From Epinephelus fuscoguttatus (lineage: Eukaryota; Chordata; Actinopteri; Perciformes; Serranidae), in NCBI RefSeq assembly GCF_011397635.1, contig NC_064758.1:14156013-14220012 (forward strand): a DNA stretch of 64,000 nucleotides, in the 5' to 3' direction. This document shows, one piece after another, positions 53,401-62,129 of the stretch. Numbering within the stretch: the first letter of the stretch is position 1; the number at the start of each line of letters is the position of its first letter. The position numbers were made by a program, and so were the translations under genes. The notes under the pieces were generated by a model. That model did no database searches. It worked only from the letters and a program-made list of their open reading frames with translations, and was not told where the DNA came from.

Positions 53401-54982
53401 AAACCAATGTGTACCAGATAACGTTGCAAATCATCCAGTAGTACAAAATACAAAAATGTCAACCTTACGATGGCGCAACAGGAGAAGTCAAGGGATCACT
53501 AAAGTCCCAGTATGGCAATTAATCTTGTACATATTGGAATATTTCACAGGATAATTGAAAACTTTGACTAGCTGGCTGCACTAGATGAAAGGTCAAGAGG
53601 ATCACCAATACCATTAGGAGAGCCCAGAGGACGGCCATCTTGAATGTCTGTACAAATGCCAAAGCATTCCATCTAATAGCTGTTGAGATATTTCAGTCTG
53701 TCTGACAGACAGAACCATCCATCAAAACTCTCAGGATTATAACTTCATATGAGACTTCTTTGATTATCAACTGCTGCACTGACCTGCAGTGGAGCTCTCT
53801 GACAGAGCTCCTCAGCGTAATACACCAACACATCCCATGGAGCGCTGATTTTCAGAAAATGTATGGTTTTCTTTTCATTTGATGTTTCCTCCTAAAGAGA
53901 TGAGAAGCAACATGGAGACATTTTGAATTGATAAGTCAACAAAACGATGAGTAGGATTATAACGTATTAATAAGATGAAAAATCTTTATTCTGATCTACA
54001 CCACCTTTTCCATGAGCAATCCAGCACTCTCCAGATTCTGAACAAACTTCTCCCGCCACTGTGCCAGCTGTGCCCTCTTTCGTTCAGACCTGCTGTTCTC
54101 CTCGGTGGGCGCTGCTTCCCCCTCCTCACCGGTCACCTCACTCTTCCCCTTCCCTCGTCGTTTCCTCCGCGAGCGAATCTCCCACACCAGTACAAAGTCT
54201 TAACCCAGATCAACCATAAAAAAGACAATTGAAGGACTGGCTTGTCCATCCATCACTGAGCTTGTGAGAACTAATGCAATGTGAGCGTACCGATTTTGGT
54301 TCTTCCATCTCTGAAGTAATTGCCCGGCTGTGAAGCTGGCTGGTTACTTTTTGTATTACAGTGCATATAAATAGGATCATCTCCAGCCATATCTTCATCA
54401 GCAGCTGCGGCTGAAAGCTAAAAGCATCCATATAGTTTAGTTATAATCAAAACAAGTGGGAACTGCTCGCTCACTTCTCTGCATGTAAATCCTGTGTTCT
54501 GTATATGAATAGTACATTACTTTATTAGTTCAACCCATTAGATCCTGTGCCATTACTCAGCATCATAAAAGCCTCCACTTTGCAATAATAATTACAGAAA
54601 GACAAGACAGAGAAAGATCATTTCGCTCTTTATAGTATGACTGAGAACGATCTTTCAGTGCAGTTACGTCTCACAAGACAGTTTGATTTCCCCAGTGACA
54701 AACAGCGCCTGATACCATTATTGCATGTCTGTGGATGTCTCACTGCAACATCTCAGAGAAGTCAGTGAGATGCGACTTGATGAATGTGTGAATGTGCAGT
54801 TATTTTTCAACGTGATTCCTATAGGAAAAGAAAACATAAATAGCACTTACATATCTCGGTGGGATGAAGCTCCCGTTCTGCAGACTCCCATAGCTGTCTG
54901 TGGTTTGTGCTTCACCCTCATAGTCCAGATCCAGGAGGACCTCTCTGTCTCCCTTCAGCAGCTCTGAGCCCTTCCTCAACAT
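35283..54982 (-). CDS. ano7: Anoctamin-7 (ANO7/NGEP, TMEM16G)-like membrane protein, complete
   Basis: Seen: 22 minus-strand coding exons total 2736 nt (911 residues plus TAG), with every phase joining in frame. Human ANO7 is about 930 residues. The order is an N-terminal cytoplasmic anoctamin dimerisation region (about 85-345; [46 protein letters not shown]), then ten predicted membrane segments, with the EYLEMVLQFGF and [19 protein letters not shown] blocks in TM7-TM8. Residues equivalent to the TMEM16 calcium site are all present: N650, E654, E699, E702, E731, D735. Family knowledge: TMEM16 proteins are calcium-activated chloride channels or lipid scramblases; ANO7's own activity is poorly defined. 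[21 protein letters not shown] and the C-terminal AKQALAEN favour ANO7 over other anoctamins. The start at 54982 (MLRKGSELL) aligns with the remembered human MLRRR start; an in-frame upstream ATG at 55033 would add 17 residues. The C-terminus is shorter than in human, and a donor-like GTCAGT overlaps the stop. Confidence 0.93.
35880..36290 (+). repeat. Dispersed repeat family copy 3 of 3
   Basis: It contains cactgttgtccaaaaac, attgggtgaccatttttc, caccaaatgtgtattaatac and gtctttttatgg. It lies in the last ano7 intron. Confidence 0.5.
36872..36962 (-). CDS. ano7: ano7 coding exon 21
   Basis: The exon is 91 nt with acceptor ATTTTAG and donor GTATGA. It encodes [20 protein letters not shown] and then [10 protein letters not shown], with an NYT sequon before the last helix. 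Confidence 0.94.
37026..37046 (+). repeat. (CAG)7 trinucleotide run in an ano7 intron
   Basis: A short CAG run just upstream of coding exon 21 on the gene's strand (CTG there). Not coding. Confidence 0.9.
37247..37383 (-). CDS. ano7: ano7 coding exon 20
   Basis: The exon is 137 nt with acceptor CATCTGCAG and donor GTATAC. It encodes [20 protein letters not shown] and an extracellular loop with an NFT sequon. Confidence 0.94.
37485..37690 (-). CDS. ano7: ano7 coding exon 19 (TM7-TM8 core)
   Basis: The exon is 206 nt with acceptor GTGCTGCAG and donor GTGAGT. It encodes [40 protein letters not shown] and the next helix. E731 and D735 are calcium-site equivalents. Confidence 0.96.
37835..37971 (-). 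CDS. ano7: ano7 coding exon 18, followed by a GC donor
   Basis: The exon is 137 nt after acceptor CTCTGACAG. It encodes VKAWRQKR, a charged cytoplasmic loop and [11 protein letters not shown]. The exon must end after GAGATGG for the next exon to give EYLEM-VLQFGF, so the intron starts GCAAGTG, a GC rather than GT donor. Confidence 0.93.
37972..40195. other. ano7 intron of 2.2 kb
   Basis: No exon is seen here. It holds a SINE with 13-bp target duplication (38632-38983) and a short run of T just beyond it. Confidence 0.7.
38632..38983 (-). mobile_element. tRNA-derived SINE with perfect 13-bp target site duplication
   Basis: A perfect direct repeat taaacactagatt lies at 38619-38631 and 38984-38996. 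On the minus strand the head (near 38983) has an A-box-like tggttagcagt (38954-38964) and a B-box ggttcgatccc (38918-38928), as in tRNA promoters. The body contains tttgcatgttctccccgtg and cacagtccaaagacatgcag. The tail ends gggataggctccagcccc and aagaggatgaagcag. The body is a very common fish sequence; the second copy at 59260-59560 is headless. Confidence 0.88.
40196..40293 (-). CDS. ano7: ano7 coding exon 17 (TM6, calcium-site N650 and E654)
   Basis: The exon is 98 nt with acceptor CTTTGCAG and donor GTATGT. It encodes [14 protein letters not shown] and then [19 protein letters not shown]. The Asn and Glu on this helix line calcium sites in TMEM16 proteins. Confidence 0.95.
40430..40484 (-). 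CDS. ano7: ano7 coding exon 16
   Basis: The exon is 55 nt with acceptor GTGGGTAG and donor GTGAGT. It encodes [18 protein letters not shown], the loop after TM5. Confidence 0.93.
40587..40698 (-). CDS. ano7: ano7 coding exon 15 (TM5)
   Basis: The exon is 112 nt with acceptor CTGTTGCAG and donor GTGAGA. It encodes [20 protein letters not shown], then [16 protein letters not shown]. This is strongly conserved anoctamin TM5. Confidence 0.95.
42394..42686. mobile_element. Candidate short MITE
   Basis: The ends tagcattgttccaata and tatttaacaatgcta are imperfect inverted repeats. The flanking 8-mers gtctgaag and gtttgtag match at six of eight positions, compatible with an old hAT-type duplication. 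The interior is AT-rich with several attgatat words. Confidence 0.45.
42952..42972 (+). repeat. T21 homopolymer
   Basis: An uninterrupted run of 21 T in an ano7 intron. On the minus strand it is an A-run, as in retroposon tails. Confidence 0.95.
43114..43216 (-). CDS. ano7: ano7 coding exon 14 (TM4)
   Basis: The exon is 103 nt with acceptor CCTCCTCAG and donor GTAAGA. It encodes [20 protein letters not shown] and then [11 protein letters not shown]. Confidence 0.93.
43411..43509 (-). CDS. ano7: ano7 coding exon 13 (TM3)
   Basis: The exon is 99 nt, phase 0 to 0, with acceptor CCCTCTCAG and donor GTATAT. It encodes [19 protein letters not shown] and ends SPVLRTE. Confidence 0.92.
43925..44100. 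repeat. Dispersed fish repeat (attcaacccatgg / ctaccaggtaagctaccggg)
   Basis: It contains ttttaaagattatttttaag, tttgggacagcatgcagc and gctctaccaggtaagctacc, the recognisable skeleton of a widespread teleost repeat. A fragment of the same family is suspected at about 6150-6260. Confidence 0.6.
44218..44405 (+). mobile_element. Short hAT-like MITE (188 bp)
   Basis: The ends are cagggttggaaat and atttccaatcctg, CAG...CTG inverted repeats with one mismatch. The flanking 8-mers gccacatc (44210-44217) and gctacatc (44406-44413) differ at one base, fitting an aged 8-bp target duplication. It has no coding capacity. Confidence 0.82.
45198..45335 (-). CDS. ano7: ano7 coding exon 12 (ANO7-specific linker, start of TM3)
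   Basis: The exon is 138 nt with acceptor TTCCCTCAG and donor GTGAGA. It encodes [31 protein letters not shown] and the start of the next helix. The wording is diagnostic of ANO7 among anoctamins. Confidence 0.95.
45336..47343. other. ano7 intron of 2.0 kb
   Basis: No exon is seen here. A phrase near 46905-46975 (ccctgtcacaccaagctcgg) resembles fragments of dispersed fish repeats. Confidence 0.55.
47344..47487 (-). CDS. ano7: ano7 coding exon 11 (TM2)
   Basis: The exon is 144 nt, phase 0 to 0, with acceptor ATTGCAG and a weak donor GTCTTA. It encodes [36 protein letters not shown] and an acidic tail. Confidence 0.93.
47942..48041 (-). CDS. ano7: ano7 coding exon 10 (extracellular Cys-rich loop)
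   Basis: The exon is 100 nt with acceptor TCTGTCAG and donor GTAAGG. It encodes a loop with five cysteines, including the conserved [11 protein letters not shown] motif of anoctamins, in which disulfides hold the first extracellular loop. Confidence 0.93.
48042..50571. other. ano7 intron of 2.5 kb
   Basis: AT-rich sequence without recognisable exons or bounded elements. Confidence 0.55.
50572..50662 (-). CDS. ano7: ano7 coding exon 9 (TM1)
   Basis: The exon is 91 nt with acceptor CTCTGCAG and donor GTGAGT. It encodes [20 protein letters not shown], a hydrophobic helix, then MSMGTNAPA. Confidence 0.93.
51045..51210 (-). CDS. ano7: ano7 coding exon 8 (pre-TM1)
   Basis: The exon is 166 nt with acceptor TTCCAAAG and donor GTAAAT. 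It encodes [20 protein letters not shown] and then [13 protein letters not shown], the anoctamin hallmark just before the first membrane helix. Confidence 0.95.
51298..51408 (-). CDS. ano7: ano7 coding exon 7
   Basis: The exon is 111 nt, phase 0 to 0, with acceptor TTTTTTCAG and donor GTCAGA. It encodes [20 protein letters not shown] and ends [11 protein letters not shown]. Confidence 0.93.
51487..51544 (-). CDS. ano7: ano7 coding exon 6
   Basis: The exon is 58 nt with acceptor CATCCACAG and donor GTAAGT. It encodes [19 protein letters not shown], part of the conserved anoctamin N-domain. Confidence 0.93.
51640..51776 (-). CDS. ano7: ano7 coding exon 5
   Basis: The exon is 137 nt with acceptor GTGTGCAG and donor GTGAGT. 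It encodes [20 protein letters not shown] and then AFRKSKMNR. Confidence 0.93.
51777..53783. other. ano7 intron of 2.0 kb, mostly old repeats
   Basis: Around 52030-52160 (accatagactgtacctag and gactcctctggttgcaaaaag) and around 53160-53740 (a gggatcactaaagt part, then gttgagatatttcagtctg) I recognise phrases of common teleost repeats. A perfect 13-bp hairpin lies at 52601-52630. Confidence 0.55.
52601..52630. repeat. Perfect 13-bp hairpin
   Basis: The arms caccaggctcttc and gaagagcctggtg surround the loop aagc. It is likely the end of a degraded element. Confidence 0.9.
53784..53891 (-). CDS. ano7: ano7 coding exon 4
   Basis: The exon is 108 nt, phase 0 to 0, with acceptor CTCTTTAG and donor GTCAGT. 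It encodes [20 protein letters not shown], a conserved anoctamin N-domain strand-helix. Confidence 0.92.
54005..54198 (-). CDS. ano7: ano7 coding exon 3 (FVLVWE block)
   Basis: The exon is 194 nt with acceptor GGTTAAG and donor GTGGTG. It encodes [19 protein letters not shown], an acidic stretch and [18 protein letters not shown]. This is the start of the anoctamin dimerisation region. Confidence 0.88.
54291..54417 (-). CDS. ano7: ano7 coding exon 2 (residues 45-87)
   Basis: The exon is 127 nt after acceptor GCTTTTAG, ending at donor GTACGC in phase 1. It encodes an Ala/Asp-rich start and [10 protein letters not shown], which joins the next exon as KI-DFVLVWE, matching the remembered ANO7 text. 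A second acceptor (CTTTCAG) six bases on is out of phase. Confidence 0.75.
54851..54982 (-). CDS. ano7: ano7 coding exon 1 (residues 1-44)
   Basis: The exon encodes MLRKGSELL, then VLLDLDYEG and TTDSYGS, and ends at a GTAAGT donor. A possible acceptor (CCAGCCACAG) at 55006-55007 would place the leader on this exon. An ATG at 55033 in the same frame is the alternative start. Confidence 0.75.
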
Positions 54983-56694
54983 GATGAGGCGGGTGGCAAA
55001 AGGTCCTGTGGCTGGACACAGTATACTGAGCATTCCACATGAAATAGTACTGTTGAAGAAATCTGTGCTTATAACTTAAGTATTTCACAAAAGACAACTA
55101 TAGACATGCTTTAAAGAAAGAGAGTAAAAAGAGAAAATAAGGGTTGATACAGTACCTTTGCTGTGGTGAAAATTAGGCTGCTGCTAAAGTCTGAATTTGC
55201 AGCAATCTGTGCTTCCCTTCTCCTCCCTTTCTTCTATATCTCTGCATCCGCCAAGCTTCTCTGCTCCACTGCTAGATAGCTGTGGAATACCGTAATGGAC
55301 CGAGCATGCAGGCAGCAGCTGGTACTTCGCTGCATTTCAGCAGAGGAAATGTGCACCAGGAGATAGAGCACAGCGCACATCCCTACTTCATAAATAATGT
55401 AGTAGTCAGTCAGGGGTGGAGAATGGAAGAATAAAGTCAGAGCTCTCTCTAACATGCTCATTATGCAGGACATTACACGTGGGAGCAGTCGCCTTCTTTG
55501 ATTTATTGGGTGTTCCCTCATCAATACAAGCTGCTTCACACGTTTAATTTAATTGGTTTTGAAATGAACACACAATTAACATAAATTATTAACAGTGCTA
55601 GAAGAGAAGCTCCACCCCTCTTAGCTTTATTTCCTGACGTACGTCATCGCAGGCACAAGCTTGCACACGACTTCAAATGCTGTTTTGGCCAGTAGTCAAA
55701 GATCCTATGATCTGACAACCTTCACATGCATCAGCACTATAGGTGACAGATTTTTTCTCTCCAGCACACCTCAGTGCTTTAAATGGACTGCATTGCTGCA
55801 GTCAAAAGAGATTTGTTGAGATGAGGAGGAAAAGAGAGACAGAGGGAGGATGCAAGCAAGTGTAGGGCTAACAGAGTGTGAGGTATTAAGATTGCATTAG
55901 AAAGTGGAAAACTGGGGCAAATGAGGGAAAGCATGGCATGGTTTAAACATTAGTGTCATTTAATGTGTAGAAATAGTGTGCTGCCTGGATAATTAAAGAT
56001 CCCCCAAGAGTACTCTGCAAAAGAGAATTGCATTTACCAGCTACAATGAATTATGGGTCTGATTTTTCCGGTGTCTACTACTGCGCATGAATGCACCATT
56101 CCTGAGGTTATCTAACTCTATTCACAGTTTCACCTGAAATTTAAAGGAGATCTCTGAAACGATGAAACAGTACTTAACTGTAAACAAAAATATTACTAAG
56201 AGAAGTAACACTCATACTCAAAACACTCAAATATCTTAAAAATCAAAATGTACTTGTGAAAAGACACATTTTCTCAAGAAAAACACTGTAAAAAGAAACG
56301 TTAGGCTTCCAGATTAAAGTGACTCTCTACCCATTTTATGATGTCATCAGGGTTACTTTAGGGTGTGCTTTTTAATGGAATGCCTGTGTTACAATTCGGG
56401 GTATAGAGTAGTGCAGGAATGACTCCTAAAACCTGCACAAATGAGTTGGCAAGTTTGCACCCCTGATTCCCTTATCTTGAAGTCAGTATGGTTTGAATGG
56501 GTTTTTGGTTAGAAGCCTGAAATAAGGTCTGGGGTTAACACAAGCTAAGAGACTTCATGTGTTGTTCTACAACATATTATATGTCAGTAAATACCTCACT
56601 CAGTAATTTTAAAGCCTTTAGGAGTTTTGAAAAAGAAGGTTGATGTTAAGTCCAAAAGAAAAACAACAACATATAAACTGTTAATGTAAAAAGG

Positions 56695-56872
56695 GAGTTG
56701 CTAACAAGTGGCTAAATGAGACCACAGAACGTCACTACACTTGACACGGCTTTACAGCCTTGTTGTAGTGGTGAAGTTATGTCATGCAATCGCGGTGTAG
56801 TTCATTTTATATCCTTATGTTAGCTTTTTACTTCTGGGAATTGCATTTACTCTTCAAAAACCATGAAAGTGG
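56695..56872 (+). repeat. Dispersed repeat, partner of 3690-3870
   Basis: It contains gttgctaacaagtggct, cggctttacagcc, tgttagctttttacttctgg and ttcaaaaaccat in the same order as the reverse complement of the left copy. No coding content is seen. Confidence 0.6.
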
Positions 56873-57379
56873 TGTTCATTAGTGAAGATTATCTTGCTGA
56901 ACAAAACACAAAGTTTAGTTTGCCACAGATCTTATTTTCTGCAATAATCCAAAATCCATTAAAAACATCCCCATCTCCGCTTTTCGACAAGTGACCTAGG
57001 GCAACTTTGACTTTCGCATTGATGTAATACTTGGAGCGCTTTATAGGGGCAGGGCAGGGAGGGTTTAATGAAAGATACATCGAATTGAATTATGGGAAGA
57101 GTAGGATCCAGTGCAGCATATGTACTTTAGAGGTGCCAAAATCAAGGACATAGGTTTGTACATGGATAGTAGGGACATGTCCCTACCAATATTTTGGGTG
57201 GACACAATTGTCCCTACCAATATCTGAGCAAACTTGTTGCATTATCGTCATTTTTACAGTTTTGTATACAAACATATGGAACAAATCGTGTCTCATATTG
57301 ATTCCGTGTGTCAGAATACATTTTAATTTTTTAATATGGAACAATCTCATTATATTCCTGATCGAAAGTGTTTTCAGTG

Positions 57380-57850
57380 TAATGGGGAACCAGTGAACCA
57401 GCCCGCATTTCTACAAGTTTTGAGTGGAACCACTGTGAACAAGAATGTGTCATCAATGGAGAGTGCTGCACAATGCACAATGGACGTAAACAGTGGTAGC
57501 AAATTTGTGGACTACATTGATTAAATACGAAATTTTGCTCTGTTATTACAAATATTTGTTTTGCCCAAAACACAAGCACTGTTAATGAGACCACTGCATG
57601 CTCTTTGATAGTTTCTCACTTACTTATCCTATGTTGCCTTCTCCATCCTCTTTTCCCAACCTGATGTCATCACAGTTCTCATTTCACATCAAGGAAAACC
57701 TGCTATTTTTTGGTTCCAGCTGGGAACAAAATTTTTGGGTTCCAAACCAATTTAATTTTGGTCGAAATACTCCAAACAATTCAAAATTAGATGCAGGAAC
57801 CGGAACAGACCTGGTTCCATGTTGGTGGAAAAGGCATAAGACAGTCTTAA
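57380..57850 (+). repeat. Uninterrupted copy of the ttccagctgg / ccatgttggt repeat
   Basis: This copy is contiguous where the copy in the arhgef19 intron is split by about 1.25 kb. No ORF or terminal structure is identified. Boundaries are approximate. Confidence 0.55.
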
Positions 57851-59259
57851 ATGGGGTTCTGTGTCTGTCAGACGGTCTGAAGGGGATACATCCATATCAG
57901 CACAGCAATAATGTAATATACAGGGGACAATAGAGCAGGTTGATTTTTTTGTTGAAACATTATGAATTCTTTCTAATTAAAACCTCATTATAAATACTTT
58001 CTTATTATACATTATTTTTGTAATATTAAACCTTATTTTTGGTGTGTCGCAGAACGCAGATATGTAGGATATGTTTTGAATGTGCAGAAAGTTCTGAAAA
58101 TGAGCAGAAATCTCTCTGAAACACATTTGAGCTATTCAAGTCCAGGGGTTTATCAATCAATTAAAATGAGTCAACTTCTCATTGATGTGAATAGGTGGCA
58201 CATGCACATTTAAAGAGGCTGTTTCCCCAAACAAAGACACAAAGGACTTTCTACATTGGCCAAAGCTTTGAGAACAGCTGAATCTTCAGTACAATATTAA
58301 TTCCAACCGCTTACATTTTGGAGGGTGGCACACATTCTAGTTTTGGTTAAATTGCCTTGTGTTCTTCCGGCTACAGCTGATACTGTCTTCATTTGTCATT
58401 TCATTTCTTCCCACTCTGTTTCCTTTGAACCTCCCAAAGGCACACAACCAACGCTATTTTACTTATCATCCATCTAATAAAGCTGACAGTATTTCAATTC
58501 TTTTTAACTCTTGCTGAGTCATTCTGTGAGTATACTTTACATTGAGGATGAGTCCACTACATGTTGTTTCTCCTTAGAGAATGCCTGACCCCCGCAGCAC
58601 CGTTTTCCATAAGCTCTGCATTACTGATGTCAACTTGAAACATGGTCTGTGGTGCAATCACGCTATTCTTCACTGTTTTTGGGTGTTGTGTTCAGTCCCG
58701 TCAATGCTGCTCCTGCTGTGTTGTCAGTTTCCATTCCTGCAGTGGATCAATGTGTCTTTCCCTCACCTTCCTCTCTGTCAGCCATCGGCCATTGCTGCAG
58801 CTCTGCTTGAAATAAGAAGTCTTTGATGCAGCTCTGTATTGTAGTGTGCAGAGAAAACAATACAGACAGGGAGAGGAGTTAATGCCTCTCTGAAACCATG
58901 GTAACAGCACAAGTACACCCAAGGTGACATTATTATGCTGCTAAAATAATAAAAATGTATTCGAACAAGACCAGCATAACTTGTTGCCCTAGCAACTACA
59001 ATAAGATAATAATCAATAATAGCCGAGGCTGTGAGCATTAACTGCTCAGTTGGATGCTATCTTCTTTTCACTATGAACACATTACAGCTGGTACTGTTGC
59101 TAAGTTAACTCAGTGATCTTTAAGTAGATCTGTATTCTCAACGTTTTGGAGAAGATCTCATTGATCATTCAAATCTCAACCTCTGTAGTATTTGTAAGGC
59201 GCTACAATCACAAAGGTATATGATCAGAAGACTTCAAATAATATACATCAAATCAGAAA

Positions 59260-59560
59260 ATGAGGGCGGCATGTTCTTCCCATGTCAGTGTGGGTTTTCT
59301 CCGAGTACTCTGGCTTCCTCCCACAGTCCAAAGACATGCAGGTTGGGGATAGGTTAATTGGTGACTCTAAATTGTCCATAAGTGTGAACGTGAGCATGAA
59401 TGGTTATCTGTCTCTGTGTTAGCCCTGCGATACTCTGGCGACCTGTCTAGAGTGTACCCTGCCTCTCACCCAGTGTCAGCTGGGATAGGCTCCAAGCCCC
59501 CCGCGACCCTCAAGAGGATAAGCGGTTACATAAATGGATGGACGGACATTTTAATACAAT
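59260..59560 (+). mobile_element. SINE copy lacking the tRNA-like head
   Basis: It matches the body and tail of the 38632-38983 element in the opposite orientation (cacagtccaaagacatgcag, a gcgacctgtctagagtgtac part, gctgggataggctccaagcc) and ends with aatggatggacgg. The segment between cggc and atgttctt, where the A and B boxes should be, is missing. Confidence 0.75.
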
Positions 59561-59689
59561 TTTTGGTACTGGAATAGCAAATGAAAAATGATCAAAGTCA
59601 GATAAACAAACTGAAAACTTTATCTTATGGGGTAAAACTGATGGTGACGAAGTCTTCCTTTGGGGAAATAATTTGCAGTTGGAAAAAAG

Positions 59690-59820
59690 GTAATAATTCG
59701 CTATATATCGCAATATATTGTATCTCAATACTCAGTATATTGCAGTATCGCAATAATATCGTATTGTGACCTAAGTGATAATATCTCATCATGGGTCCTC
59801 TGGCTATTCCCACCCCTACT
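59690..59820. repeat. Remnant of a fish MITE (atatcg...ttcccacccctac)
   Basis: Runs of atatatcgcaatatattg and a tatcgcaataatatcgtat part are followed by gtcctctggctattcccacc, the end of a common fish hAT-type MITE. The other end is not seen. Confidence 0.45.
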
Positions 59821-60349
59821 TACCGCCCCACCTGGTGGACAGCTGTAAGCGACCGAGGCTGTGCTGAGTAACTGCAACTGGAAATATGAGTAATACAAAG
59901 ACATAGGGTGGTTCTGGAAGGGCTTGTTGTGTTCAGCAACTGTCCCTTTGTTAAAAACACTGCATGGCCAAAAGTATGTGGAACCTTGATCCTTACACTT
60001 AGATGTGATTGCTGAACATCTTATTCCAACGCTACATGCTACTGTCCACCTCTTAACAATACTAATACCACAAAAAGATTTCTTGGCTGGCTTTGTGCAC
60101 TGGGTTTACTGTCATGTTGAAACATGACAAACTGTTGCCCCACAGTTGGAGGCACACTGTTGGCTGAAATATGATTGTGTGCTGCAGCAATATGATCTTA
60201 AGTGATTTTGCTGACCGCAGAGTATGTCACTAGGTTTTATGGGTGTTCAGGCTGTTAGGCCACAGCTGAGGGGAGGAGGTAGGGAGAGAAAATGAGGGGG
60301 CTTAAATGATGAACTGCTGTTGTCTTAATTTTTTATAAATACAGTTGGG

Positions 60350-60900
60350 TGTTATTTATGTGGATGTAATTATATTTTCTATGGAGGTTCTGCACATGAT
60401 GAGTTACATATGTATATGTTTCTTATTGTTAGTGTGCAGATTATTTAGTTACGCATTAGGTTGTTGCAAGAACAGAATGCAATATATATTTGCTTACTAC
60501 TGTTTATCTAACTAGTATTTATCTTTTGATGATTTTGTTTTTATTGTTGTAGGTCTATATGCATTTGTATTTTCCCTAGAGGTTCTGCACATGATGAGTT
60601 TACATATGTACATATGCATTTTCTGTTGTTGGTGAGTAAATCAGTCGGTCACTTACCTGGTTGTTGCATGAACAGAATATATTTCTTATGACTTATGTTT
60701 TGTCACTACAATTTTTTTTACTAGTATTTGGTTTTGATGTTTTTTTTAAATGTTGTATATGTGTTTATATTTTATATGGAGGTTCTGCACAGGATAAGTA
60801 CATATGTTTTTTTCTGTTGTTGGTGTGTAAATCACTTGGTCACTTGTTGCAAGGAGAGAATATGATTTTTTTGATGACGCTGTTTTGATGATGTGTATCA
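60350..60900 (+). repeat. Tandem repeat, three units of about 195-200 bp
   Basis: aggttctgcac recurs at 60385, 60580 and 60780 (spacing 195 and 200). Around each copy the same order is seen: a TTTATAT-rich lead, aggttctgcac, gatgagt/gataagt, acatatg, ctgttgttggtg/cttattgttagtg, gtcactt, gttgca(a)g, and an agtattt part. Units have diverged by substitutions and small gaps. Confidence 0.85.
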
Positions 60901-62000
60901 GCTGGTGGTTAACCAGCAGGTTCCTCACTGCTGTTTATAAGAGGTCACACCCACAGATGCCTCAGAAATGCATCTGTTTCCCTTTGCTGCTGTGCATCAT
61001 TAAAAGTGTTACATACTTATTTGTGAGTGCTGATGACTTCATTTGTTAATGAGAGAAAACATTTCCCTTAACTGGAGTTAAGGAGCCTTGTACAACCCAA
61101 GGCAAACAGCCAATAGATCCCTCTAAATCCTAGACACTGATCCCTTAAGTAGTTTCGGTCATATCGTGTAAAAGCTATAAATAAGTCTCTAGTTTTAAGT
61201 TGCTTATTACCTTCATTAAATGTACAATATCATAGACAGACCACATTCTTGTCAATAACAGGTTTAAAGAGGAGCTTCTTCTGTGACCTCTACTGGTGAC
61301 TATCAGTAAGTGGAGCTCTGTTTCTGAAAGAGCACAACATATAGCAGTGAGCACTAAAATAACAATATGTCATTTGCTTTTTTGGTTAGAAAAATTGTGC
61401 AATTGCAGATGTTTTTAATATACTTGAAGCATTTTATCTGGCTGGCTGTTTGATGTTGCTGCAATTTTCCTACGAGTGTTTTATTGATGGTGCTCTTATG
61501 TGTTCGAGCTCATTTAATCCATTTGTTTTTTATTTTTAGATTATTGGATATTACTCTATCTGTTTTTACTTTAATGTTTTATGTGCCTTATTTCTGAGTG
61601 CGTGGTTTTATGATTTTGTCTTAATTTGTCTTTGTTTTTAAATGAGCTCCCTGTGACACATTCCAATCAGCCATATTGATAAGGCAATAAAGTAATCAAT
61701 TTTGAAAACAAGGCTTTCCACTCCTTGTATCTTAACTGTCTTTCAGCGGTGTTGGTTTTAAAACAGTGAGCTTTACAAGTGAGGAATCTAAGCAGGAAAC
61801 TACTGAGTCACTGGCACTAATTACCAACAAATCAACTCCCACAGAGATGTTACAGTCTGTGTGCTTTTTTGTTGCAGTCTTTGTGCTGACAACCATCCTC
61901 TGAGATGCACTGGGATTATAGCAAGAGTGGCAGTACGCAATGGAGACTACATTTGTTATTCAAAGCAGACAGCTTACCTAACACACAACTGCCCTCTTAC

Positions 62001-62073
62001 CTGTGAATCCTCTGTCCCTGCTCTAACATGACTGTCCTTGTGTTTTGAATGCACAGCATTTCAGTGGTTTGAC
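62001..62073 (-). other. Candidate exon, possibly ano7 5' leader
   Basis: On the minus strand a good acceptor (CTCTGTTGTAG) and a good donor (CACAG|GTAAGA) bracket 73 nt. One frame is open across it (TTEMLCIQNTRTVMLEQG). It does not fuse in frame with the first ano7 coding exon, so either it is untranslated leader or it belongs to another transcript. Not recognised as a known protein. Confidence 0.3.
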
Positions 62074-62129
62074 CTACAACAGAGATAGAGATGTTAAAAG
62101 CGCAGACACTGGTACATACAACACATGAT

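Larger units (their letters stand above)
54983..62000. other. 5' flank or non-coding leader region of ano7
   Basis: No protein-coding exon is recognised. The region must contain the ano7 promoter unless that lies beyond 62 kb. Repeats are at 56695-56872, 57380-57850, 59260-59560 and 60350-60900. A duplicated phrase gtccctaccaatat lies at about 57178-57224. Confidence 0.5.

Noticed and set aside
60350..60900. CRISPR-like regular repeats
   Set aside because: Repeats are long, diverged and without unique spacers, and the DNA is from an animal.
62001..62073. SNAP-type SNARE exon suggested by TVMLEQGQ
   Set aside because: Similarity to the SNAP25 MLDEQGEQL block is short, and no partner exon with the rest of a SNARE motif was found nearby.
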